Of a stretch of 64,000 bases of DNA, positions 10,243-19,730 are shown piece after piece (position 1 is the first letter of the stretch; every line of letters starts with the position of its first letter). A program made the position numbers and the translations under genes. Under the pieces are notes generated by a model. That model had not been told where the DNA came from. It saw only the letters and a list, made by a program, of their open reading frames with translations, and did not search any database. This stretch comes from Whitmania pigra (lineage: Eukaryota; Annelida; Clitellata; Hirudinida; Haemopidae), in assembly GCA_021613335.1 (NCBI GenBank), contig JAJTWR010000299.1, positions 1,101,501-1,165,500 on the forward strand. Reading direction: 5' to 3'.

Positions 10243-10560
10243 GGTAAAACCGTCCGAGCTGCACACAGCCTTAATGAGATGAAAAATAAAGGAGATAACT
10301 CCAGCCCATAAACAAAATTAGCTCCACCTAAAGTGATTAAAATTGATTAAAAGTAAGTGTTTTCCAATACATATTGATAATATAGTACTTTAAAAATAAT
10401 ATTAAGTTATTTAAAAAATAACATTAATAACGCCAATAAATAAATAATTTCTAAATGTTACAAATGTTTGCAAATCTATGTTAAATGTTTTGAGGTTTAT
10501 CGAGATGTCTCTATGAAAGTTGGGAATACTGTTGCTCAAAATTATTCAATGTAAATAAGA
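10243..10560. repeat. Right inverted repeat flanking the dsRNA-binding protein gene
   Basis: Starts AACCGTCCGAGCTGCACACA only about 15 bp after the stop codon of the gene and ends GTTGGGAATACTGTTGCTC. Reverse complement of 8,452-8,765. Confidence 0.9.
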
Positions 10561-10662
10561 AACCTAACTACAGCCTCACTACAAATCCGAGTTATTATTC
10601 ATAATGCATCTTTGGAAAGGATGCTCCAAAAATAACATTTAGCTTTATTTCATATAAGTGAC

Positions 10663-10945
10663 TCGGTAATCGTAATGAATCGTTCATTCCGTCATCGCAT
10701 AGCACACACGTTGCTACAGCCCTGCAATCATTGGATTCTCTCATCACTCCAGTGGTCAGCTTTCTCAACTCGCTTCTGTCCTCGATTGCTCAGTAAATTC
10801 TCAATTAAAATACTTTCTGTTGTGTGTCAGTCATTTACACAATTATTGACGATCCAAAAATTTCATCTCGAAGCCACTTCACCTGTCGAAAGAACACAAC
10901 ACAGTTAGAGAACAATTAACAAAATTATTTCTACAATTATTTTAT
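10663..10945 (+). repeat. Right copy of arm B (RNase H LINE 3' part)
   Basis: Reverse-complement match to 4,640-4,930, including the run CATAGCACACACG and the tail with TTATTTCTACAATTATTTT. The coding frame is decayed. It lies only ~100 bp beyond the right inverted repeat of the gene cassette. Confidence 0.85.
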
Positions 10946-11560
10946 TTGATAAATAAAAACTCAACACCCTGTGAGAAGATATGGGGATGAAATTCGTAAT
11001 AACAATAATATTGCCATGTGCATATCGTCAGAAAGACTTTGTGTTTTCGTTGTCCCTTGAAGTCCTAAAGAGATGAGTCTTCAGGTGACGCTTGAAGAGC
11101 TCCAGAGATGGGTGGGCTCTTACGAGGGGAGGCATAAGAGAAGCCTCTGCTGACTAGTGATGACCTATTGATTGGTTGAAGATGAATGGTGGATGATCAT
11201 GTGTTTGGCGGCGACCTATAAAGTGATGGAGATAAAGTGGGCTGGATGTCACTAGAGTGTGATGTGTCATGAGGGCGATTTTGAAGGTGATACGATATGA
11301 ATCGGCAACCAGTGCAATTGTTTCAGGCAGTCCGTACTATTAGGGGTGAGGTTGAGAACAACAAGCTTGTTAAACTTACTTTGGACACGTTGTAAAAAAT
11401 GTATTTTAAAGGCAGATGTATCATAAAGAAGGGAATTACAATGGTCTAGACGAGAGAGAACGAGACTATGTTCAAGGGCAGAAGTGCCGATGGATAGTAG
11501 CGAACGGATGTGCCCAGGTGAGTGATTGCAGGAAGGTGAGGTGCGAATCAAAAATAACAC
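10946..11560 (-). pseudogene. CR1/Jockey-like LINE remnant (reverse transcriptase C-terminus and 3' region)
   Basis: Minus-strand frame 11,560-11,267 contains SRLDHCNSLLY, LQRVQSKFNKLVV and a final LKQLHWLPI, the ordered motifs that close the RT region of CR1/Jockey LINEs. It overlaps arm A' from 11,396 upward and continues leftward into sequence absent from the left-hand copy. It has lost its upstream RT domain. Confidence 0.8.
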
Positions 11561-12139
11561 CTAGGGTTGTAGAAGAAGGAAAAAGGGTTCCAGCGACGTT
11601 TATGGAAAGAGGACGCGACAGAGTTTTGAGGAGAGCGGGTTTGTCAATGAATTTCGGATATCTGCGGATTCAGTTTAAGAAAGTTAACGATATGCCAATC
11701 ATTGATGATACCCGTGCAATTCCGCAAAATACTAAACGATTGAATTTGTTGAAGACCCGAATAGTGACCACACTGCTTGTGATGGTCATTATTAGGCTAT
11801 TTAAAAAAAAATTAAGTATGATAAAAAAAAGTTTTATTTTATAATAATCATCATCACCTAACTTATTATTACACTTGAGAACAATTAACAAAATTATTTC
11901 TACAATTTTATAGATAAATACTCAAAACCCCAACCCGTGGGAATTTGGCGGTTTCACTTCAAAATGGGAAGTCGGCGTTTTCACTTCAAAGTCGGCGATT
12001 AGTTCTGAGGATCGAAATAACCGATGAGGGGCTATTGCCATTTATTTATTTATTTATTTGGTTAAGGTCCGTTGCATAACTAAGATGACTTCCACTTGTT
12101 TATTAGTTTTAGTTATGTAAAAGAAACGATATGTATTAT
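11396..12139 (-). repeat. Right copy of arm A
   Basis: Reverse-complement match to 3,706-4,453. Contains ATTTATTTATTTATTTG at about 12,041-12,060, mirrored by the AAATAAATAAATAA run near 3,785. Confidence 0.85.
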
Positions 12140-12364
12140 TATAATAATAGGATTATATTAATAATGAAATAAATAAAATTTGATTAAAGACTCTGTTAAG
12201 TGATTCCGATTTTTGCAGATCCATATTTAAATAATGTCCATAATCGCCGGATTGCTAAGCATGGATTCATCTTAGAGTTGTTTTGAATCTAATTTCTTTC
12301 CTCAGGACAGACTGTGCCGGACATTTCATCTTCCTGAGGGCACACCTGATGATGTTTTTTTTAA

Positions 12365-12500
12365 AGAGAAACAGATGTTGATTCAGAGCATATTTTTCAA
12401 CTCAGAATCTGGAAATTAGAACCTCCTTCCTTCTTGAGGCACATTGGAATTTGTTCTTTGTCGACGCAAGCTTCTGTATGTCCTTGTTATGTCGGCTGTC
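12365..12500 (-). repeat. Further fragment of the RNase H LINE
   Basis: Same-orientation match to about 4,938-5,070 (AGAGAAACAG, TCAGAGCA, GAGGCACATTGGAA, TCGACRCAAG). It is a solo piece ending in unrelated sequence; no intact frame. Confidence 0.75.
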
Positions 12501-12712
12501 ATAGGTTTAACACATGCCACAGTGAACCACTCGGTTTGTTGCTCCAAACGTGGTTGAGAACTTGTGGAGGTGAGCTAAAGACAAGTTTAAGAGGATGCAT
12601 AGGATCTCAGACATTCATGTAGAATCATACCAACTTGACTTGCAGTGCATTACATGTCATTAACATAAATTAAAACGTAAGAGGGAGTCATTGACTTGTG
12701 TGCGGCATTTAA

Positions 12713-12870
12713 AACCGTCCGAGCTGCACACAGCCTTAATGAGATGAAAAATAAGAGACATAGCTCCACCCCATAAACAAAATTAGCTCCGCCTATAATA
12801 ATTAAAAGTAAATATATATTTAATTAAAAGTTTACCGATATGTCGCGAGATGTCTCTACTATATTTTAAA
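12713..12870. repeat. Third copy of the cassette inverted repeat, partial
   Basis: Begins AAACCGTCCGAGCTGCACACAG like the inner tip at 10,243, and follows that repeat through the GATGTCTC segment before losing similarity. The outer tip is missing. No dsRBD gene lies next to it; to its right is Helitron sequence. Confidence 0.85.
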
Positions 12871-12972
12871 AATTTGACATGACTAGAAGTTTTTCACAAA
12901 TGTACATTATTTTGAAGAATATAAAAATATAGCACGATTATCTATTAATTATACCAAAGTAAACACCGGCCG

Positions 12973-14130
12973 ATGAAATGTTTAAAACATTCATTTTTGT
13001 GGAGACATGTACAAAAGATTACTTTAAAGCAAAACATGAGAGTACATCTTGGAGAAGATGGTGCTCAACATTTTTCAAACAAAATACTGAATATTGGAGA
13101 GGGTAGATTAAATTCAATTCTTCAGGGAATATTCAACTCTCATCAGATTTTTGTAACCTGGTTTCTATAGTAGCAGAGTTAATTGATGCAGTTTATCAGT
13201 CGGTTTCCAAAAACTATGGACATTCAAATTTGCTGCGAGAAAGGACCATTCTTGCTGTCAAAAATGAAGATGTTCATGAAATCAACAATAAAATACTATC
13301 AATGTTACCAGGTCCAGTCACTGAATACAAGTCAATCGATACCTTTGTAGATGCTGATGAGGTTGTCAATTTCACACAATAGTTTTTAAACTCACTGGAC
13401 CCAGCTGGTTTGCCACCACACCGTCTTTTACTAAAAGTGGGATCTTCTACGTAACTTCGATCCACCAAAACTTTTCAACGAGGTGACCCGTCATAAACAC
13501 CCGCCCCCCCCGACAAAATAGCCCCGTCGAAATAGCACTGACAAAACAGCCCCGTCGATATAGCCCTGAACAAAATATATATATTTATTCTATGTTATCG
13601 ATTGACATACAACATACTCGAGCCGCACAAAGTGAATCACCTTATCGGACTCACATTATCATCACGTCATGTGGACATGTAACAAATGCACAACGAACCA
13701 ATTTTACCTCTATTTTGACGGCCTATTTCGACCGGAGCTATTTTGTCGCTGGGTCGTTTTGACGGGGTGCCTTTAAATGGCACTAGGCTTTGTGTTAAAA
13801 AGTTGTTGAGCAATGTATTTAAAGCAATTTTTTTAATAAGAAAAGGAGAAGGATTAACAGTTTTTATCCCACGGGGGATACCCCTCATTCCCACGGATAT
13901 TCCTTTTAACTTCAAGAGATTTTAATTTCCAATAAGACTTGCATTCTCGATAACTATAAACAAGTCACAGGGGCAAACTGTTAAATACTGTGCAGTGGAC
14001 TTGAGGTCTCCGTGTTTTTCTCACGGACAACTTTATGTTGCATGCTCAAGTGTGGGTTTGCCCAACAATTTATTTATTCTTGCTCCAGGGGGTCAAACTA
14101 AAAATGTTGTTTATAAACAATTATTATGTT
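12973..14130 (+). pseudogene. Helitron PIF1-like helicase, C-terminal half, decayed
   Basis: Conceptual translation follows the end of Helitron Rep/helicase proteins in order: HVQKITLKQNMRVHLG (13,010), AELIDAVY (13,175), VHEINNKILSMLPGPVTEYKSIDT (13,270-13,340), FLNSLDPAGLPPH (13,385), then after an insertion the NGTRLCVKKL block (13,775), FIPRGIPLIPTDIPF (13,863), and the last helicase motifs INKSQGQTVKYC and SHGQLYVACS (13,960-14,050). Stops and frame shifts break it, and a MITE-like insert sits at 13,487-13,775. The N-terminal Rep part is absent. Confidence 0.92.
13487..13775. mobile_element. MITE inserted in the Helitron helicase
   Basis: The left end (ACCCGTCA...GACAAAATAGCCCCGTCGAAATAG) and right end (CTATTTCGACCGGAGCTATTTTGTCG...TGACGGGGT) are inverted repeats of about 45-50 bp. 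Helicase coding sequence resumes directly after it. The trinucleotide GTG on both sides may be the target duplication. Confidence 0.8.
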
Positions 14131-14159
14131 AATTCATATTAATAAAAAAATTTAAACTA

Positions 14160-14215
14160 TACATGAAGCTTATTCATTTGCAAATCTATTACCGCAAAGC
14201 CGGGTAAACGGCTAG
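14160..14215 (+). mobile_element. Helitron 3' terminus: hairpin followed by CTAG
   Basis: A short GCCGGGTAAACGGC hairpin (about 14,199-14,212) runs into CTAG at 14,212-14,215 followed by T. A hairpin just before CTRR with insertion at A/T is the diagnostic Helitron 3' end, and it lies about 85 bp after the helicase stop. Confidence 0.85.
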
Positions 14216-14361
14216 TATTTATATAATATTCATGTTCATGATGCATTTATAACAAAATCCACCTAAGTAAGTAAATTATTAGAAAATCATTTTAGTAATG
14301 AGTGAAGTTACTGCTGCTCCAATCTAATTAAAACTAAATCTAGGAATGAATGCAAAAGATG

Positions 14362-14500
14362 CTATTAATAAATGCAATAAAGAGTTAAAGATCTATTTAA
14401 AACCTATTAATATGCATATATGCTGCTGAAGCATTTACCACTTATAGGTAACCAAAGCAATTTTAACTTCACTAATTCAAAAATTCTGATCTCCCTTCAA
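14362..14500. repeat. Right copy of the ~138-bp direct repeat
   Basis: Matches 1-137, but the splice-donor region carries substitutions (GAATTAGT where the left copy has GGTTAGT on the minus strand). Sequence diverges completely at 14,501. Confidence 0.9.
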
Positions 14501-14814
14501 ATTTCGAAAACTTGACGGTTTGCTCATAGTTTTTTTTTGCAAAAACGGAATAATAACTTGTTGATTAGACTTATTAAACTCTAGTAATATTTTTTATTAT
14601 TACCAATAAAGCGCTTGTTTTAACTCAAACTTTCAAATAAACATGTCAAATAGTACAAGTAAATAATACAAATTATCATAAAATCTCTTATTTTATGGTA
14701 AAGCATCGTCAGATATTAGTTATAAAAGCTCTTGAGAAAGGCTGGGATTCACACCAAGGCCAAAGTCTTAATCACTCGTCTACGCTTCCTGAAATAAGAT
14801 CTTTTAATACTTAT

Positions 14815-14868
14815 GTTACTGTTGTTATCATAATGATAATTATCATAATAATGGTGATAATAATAATG

Positions 14869-14903
<35 letters not shown>

Positions 14904-15285
14904 TATTAAGTGTAATAATTAATAATTATATAACTATAATTAATATTAATATTATTAATATTATAATTATAATTAATATTAATATTATTAATAATAATTA
15001 TAATTAATATTATACATAATATATATTATAATAATAATAATATAATAATAATAATAATATAATAATAATAATATAATAATAATAATAATTATTATTATAA
15101 TTATATTATTATTATTATAATTAATATTATACATAATATATATTATAATAATAATAATTATTATAATAATAATAATATTATTATTATAATTAATATTAAT
15201 ATTATTAATAATAATTATAATTAATATTATTATTATTATTATAATTAATATTATTATTATTATTATTATTATTATAATATAATGT
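14815..15285. repeat. ATA/ATT microsatellite and palindromic AT tract
   Basis: Almost entirely ATA, AAT, TAT and ATT units in alternating orientation, with repeated ATTAATATTAATATT palindromes. It probably forms long hairpins. No gene. Confidence 0.95.
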
Positions 15286-15408
15286 TCTTAATTGCAATAA
15301 TAATACAATACTTTATTTGTATTTAAATTAGCATTGTCACGTTCTTAATTAATAATATAATGTTCTTAATTGCAATAATAATACAATACATTATTTGTAT
15401 TTAAATTA
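15274..15408. repeat. Tandem duplication of a ~53-bp AT-rich unit
   Basis: The stretch beginning TATAATGTTCTTAATTGCAA and running to TTTGTATTTAAATTA occurs at about 15,277-15,330 and again at about 15,356-15,408, separated by ~25 bp. Confidence 0.85.
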
Positions 15409-15533
15409 CATCAAAAAAAATTCATATTAGAACATTTTAATGTGAAAAAGAGCTTAAACTTTATTTGGTCATTTTAAAATAAAAATTAAATTTGCATGAC
15501 TCGTCACAACTGTCCACAAGAAAAAATTCTTAA

Positions 15534-18111
15534 TTATTGCAATTCTCGAAAGCAGTTCAAAATTGCTTCCTCGATGTTCTTACCGGAAGGACTTTTGAGC
15601 AAAACAAAATTTTTCAGCGCATTTGGAAGAGGCAGTTTATTAACACCGGGCACAATCGACCTTCCATCTCCGCACTTGGCTAGATGAACTCTGATGAATG
15701 CTCTACAAATCTCGCCTAAGCTCCTCACCGTCTGCTGTTTTACCCTCAACCACTTGCACAGACGAGACACACGACATCCAGCTGGTGATGTGACGGCAGA
15801 TCTTATTCTTATCGGGTTCGGCTCGGCACTCGAAAATCTTTCCGATGCATGATTCATGTCAAGTTCCGGAATGAGCCACGGATCCTGATTGAGATTGTAA
15901 CCAGCTTGCACCAAAAGTATTGCCAAACTTTCACAGTCCAATCGTGGGCTAGATAAACACTTAGAAAGTAGAGTGGTTCCTTCATTGCTGTAGAGCGATG
16001 ACCTAAAAGAAGCGCAGGGCTGATGTCTGTTGGTCTTGAACTGTGATTTATCGTTTAGGAAAGCACCGTGAAAAATCAATAAAGCGGCAACGTTGCTTCT
16101 GTTCCTGACGACGATGTTAAGGTGGAGAGGAGTCATTCCAGTGGAATTGGTGGAGTTGATGTCCGCCCCACAATTAATTAACACGACTGCAAGAGATAGA
16201 AAGTCTTTATAGGCTGCGACGTGCATCGCCGATCCGTACCCTCCCCATTCTCCAGGCTCTTGGCAGCTCATTTCGACCAAGTGAGAGTTCGGATTGACCC
16301 CATGTTTAAGTAAAATCTCTACCTTTTTGGCACACCCGTACAGAGCTGCCAAGTAAAATGGGGAGTGTCGCCTCTTGTTAAGAGCACTGACATCCGCCTC
16401 ATGTTGACAGAGTTGGTCAATGATGTCGCATTGTCTTTCACACAATTCCGGTTGACATCTGAACTCGAACGAATACTATCCATTCATTTAGATTAAAAAT
16501 CGATTTAAGCAAAGAGTCTGAATGGAGACTTTTAAAATGTACCTGGAAGCGAGGTGTAACGGTTTCTCTAGTCTCCTGCCTTCCTCGATATTTGCATTTG
16601 CTCCGTAGCTCAGAAGCAAACGCACGTTTTCTAGCTGTTGAAACGTAAGGTCCTATGATGTGGCGCATCCAAAAATTTTGTCGGGGAGTTGGTATTTCAA
16701 AACATTTTTTTACGTTTATATCATTTAAGATATGTTTTTTTGTATTGTTTTGTCGATAATATTTGTTAAATATCGAGATAACGATAAATAAAATCAGTCA
16801 ATGAGATTGATTTACTTATTACTTTTTTCATTTAACAATTTTTGGGGTAGAACTTCCATTTCCCACCCCCTGGATGCGCCACTGTCCACATCGTTCCATA
16901 TTTTATATCTTATTATAAATTCATTTTTATTAAGAAAAATTGAACTTAATAATCAATTATTTCAATTGCACAAAAATACTACTTGACAGGATTCACAAGC
17001 GCTATGTAAAGCGCTCATTCCGAGGTGGCCATTAAAAGTGTTGTGGAGTCGAGAGTTGGAGCTTTCCATCGAATAAGGTAGACACTTTCCGCTTTTGGAA
17101 GGCTTGTCTGGGTATTTGTGTAGCGGTGAACTTGGGCTGAAGGATTCTAGAGGATTTCTGATGTCCACTAGGTGACTGGATGCTATATCTGCTTGACCAT
17201 TAGGATCACCTCCATTCCTGAGAAGGCAGCGAAGGATTTCTGTGTTTCCAATCCTGGAAGAAGTAACAACCGGTGGTTCATAGCATGTTTCAAAGCTAGG
17301 ATAAGAACAATCTTTTCCATAGAATACGGCGCTTGATTTGTTGACGTCTGCTCCGTGTTTAATGAGCAATCGCACCACCTGGTAACTGGAATAGAGATTT
17401 TAAATTTAACTATTTAAACTTTAAAGTAAAAATAAATTTAATGTTAAAAGTTGATTTATTCCTGATTAAATTTGAAGACGAGGGCAAAACTTGAAAATCG
17501 CAAATTCCGATTTAAAAAACGGTCAAGCTTAAGTTATTTTTTATAAATTTTCATAAAAATGCCCAGCCTTCCAGCTAGTATAGCATGGTACAGTGGTGTT
17601 TTGTGATCGTTGGACATGGTGTTAACCAGGTTCTCGGCCGTTGACATACTCAACGAGATGATTTCTTGAACTACTTTCACTCTTCCTTGTCGACAAGCTT
17701 TAAATAACTTGTCCTAACAATTCGTTTTGGTAATTATTCGAGAGAAATTCATTTAATAAATCATTTTCAAATCTAACCTCTTCGCTTCTTAGACCCATTC
17801 CAGTAAGAATAAATTAATAAATTAAATGTTATTTGTTTAATGAATGAAATTGAGGTAATTATCTGAAGAGCACGGGTCTTATCCAGGTAGATCGGATCCA
17901 AAAGCTTTGAAAACACTCAGCCAATTTGAGAGTAGATGTTTCGTGCGTAGCCCTACCTAAACATCTGCTCTATTTGTAGGATAACTCCCGAACGGAAAGC
18001 AATAAGTGATGCTATATTCGTCCGCTTAGCTGTTGATGGTTGAATAATCAGCATTGGTGCATCGTTCGGTTCAATGGTAGACAATGACATTAAGTCATTC
18101 ATTGCCGACAT
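15534..18111 (-). CDS. Ankyrin-repeat protein with C-terminal SOCS box (ASB-like)
   Basis: Start ATG at 18,111; exon 1 to 17,957; microexon 17,787-17,778; exon at 17,713 to about 17,560; exon ~17,380-16,983; exon 16,652 to ~16,524; last exon 16,458-15,534. Ankyrin units are visible throughout, for example TPLYHAILAGRLG, VVRLLIKHGADVN, NVRLLLSYGANANIEEG, SPFYLAALYGC...ILLKHGVNPN and TPLHLNIVVRNRSNVAALLIFHGA. About 60 residues before the end, SLGEICRAFIRVHL followed by LPLPNALKNFVLL is a SOCS box (BC box plus LPLP Cullin-box motif). Such proteins are substrate receptors of Elongin-B/C-Cullin5 ubiquitin ligases in the cytosol; the substrate cannot be predicted. I could not find a donor of matching phase after the second ankyrin exon, so that junction is uncertain. 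I do not assign a specific ASB number. Confidence 0.85.
16657..16884. mobile_element. Small MITE in an intron of the ASB-like gene
   Basis: GTGGCGCATCC at the left and GGATGCGCCACTG at the right are inverted. The tip resembles the CAGTGGCGCA tip of the element at 2,589, so it is probably a related hAT MITE. The interior is AT-rich. No clear target duplication. It fills most of the 330-bp intron and ends within four bases of the splice acceptor. Confidence 0.65.
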
Positions 18112-18171
18112 TTATAACAATAAATAACAACAATGCCAAAATAATTCAGTTACATTTACATCTTAGGCTAC

Positions 18172-19730
18172 TTAAACGTTAAAGTAATACGTTATTATGA
18201 ACAATGGACTGTTTAAGCATAATGCTGCGTTCAATATCCAAAATTCGAACATATTTTTCCTAAACATTGTTTCAATTCCTCTATCTGATGAAGAATGATT
18301 CGTATGGAGGAGGTGGGCTGATATTGGTAAAGCTTGCTTCCAGAGGATATGTTGAAGGAACTGAGAATAAAAATGAAACTGGTTGCTACATCCACTAACA
18401 TAGAAAGTCAACAAACAAAACCAACTTGCAGTGGCTGGAGATGTTATAAAAACTGAAGGCTGAAATTCACGCAAAAGAAAAATGATACAAATACAAGTTA
18501 ATTTATGCTCTAATGATCTTCTAACCAAAACTGCATTCATCCTGGCCTGATTGTAATGGGTACTGAGAGCGTACGCGGTAGCATACAGACTGGAACACGA
18601 TACAAGACCACCAGCTGAACTTAGGAGGATCATCAAAGCTGTAAGGAGGATCAACGCTGGATACCCATTTTCATTTGCAGATGTCTTAGAGGTCATAATT
18701 TTAAGAATATTGAAAAATAATAATGCTGTTGAATTTTGAATGTAATTATGCCACTTATTTTCCATTAAAAAAATCTTCTTACACTTGATTGAAGAAATAT
18801 TTCTTTACATCCTTGGGAGAACATCAGCAGACAAATGAATAATGAAAGTATCGAAGTACATTGGTAAATGCGCATCTGATTTAAAATAACAATTAATTTT
18901 GCCATCACAAAAATTCTTAATTAAACATTTTTTAATTAAATTAAAACTTAATTTAATAATAAATAGGTTATTCGAAATGAGATCAGTCAACCCAATTAAC
19001 AGACAAAGCGTCCTAGCGAGTACGTCAGCCAAAACATTGAGAAAAATATGTAAAAGGATCGGAATGAGAAGCTAATCCGAGATTACAAGAAAATTGATAT
19101 ATTTATTGATAACCAAAAACGAAATTTTTTTTGATCCACCTCGATGTTTTAAGCAACAAATTTAATCTTGTTAAAAAACAAACCTCACTTTTAGTCTTTT
19201 TTTTTCCTTGTTGATGGAAAACGCTACCATAGAATTGGAAATGAACTGAAATGTTGAAGATCATTTATTGACAAATTTGTCACTTTTTAAGTATGTTTCA
19301 TATGGCACAACTATTTTCCGAACTTGCATCTAAGCCATAACTATGCTCAACCAGCTTTAATTTGAATTCGGTTGAAGTATAAAAGGGACTTGAATCGCCA
19401 GATTAAATAAATTGCCTATTCTTTTGACCTTAAACCAAGTCATATTTTCATTTTGCTTTGAACTTGTTCGTATAAAAAGTTTACAAGGCCTCATTTAACG
19501 ATTTGTGAACCAATCAAAATATTTGTTTTTGTAAGAACGTTAAGAACGCTCACCAAAATTCCAGGCCATAGACTATTGTACAGAACCTCGGGTCGTGAGG
19601 CGAATTCCGGATGATAAAAGGATATGAATAAGTTACTTCCTAAATAAATGATTCCCGTGAATAAGTTGAGAAAGCCAGTTACTGTGATTGCATATGTTTC
19701 CATGAACTTCTTTAATTTTGAGTTGTCCAT
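18172..19730 (-). CDS. Probable small multi-span membrane protein (MS4A/tetraspan-like), unrecognised
   Basis: Exon 1 starts at the ATG at 19,730 and ends at a GT donor at 19,554. It encodes a short cytoplasmic start (MDNSKLKKFMETYAITVTG) and a hydrophobic span, ending ...YNSLWPGIL. A later exon (about 18,693-18,530) encodes GYPALILLTALMILLSSAGG followed by VSCSSLYATAYALSTHYNQ, a second clear span. A possible middle exon near 19,068-19,025 (LLIPILLHIFLNVLAD) and a last exon with FWILNAALCLNSPLFII would give four spans. The short N-terminus and a small helix-rich body recall MS4A/CD20-like proteins, but there is no signature motif. Exon structure is tentative and it could be a pseudogene. Confidence 0.45.

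Larger units (their letters stand above)
8452..10560 (+). mobile_element. Inverted-repeat cassette carrying a TRBP/PACT-like gene
   Basis: A 2.1-kb unit made of two ~310-bp inverted repeats around a four-exon gene with its own poly-A signal. A third copy of the inner part of the repeat lies alone at 12,713-12,870, so the repeat is dispersed. No transposase is present. I infer a non-autonomous DNA element that captured a host gene segment; a local inverted duplication around a resident gene is the alternative. Confidence 0.6.
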
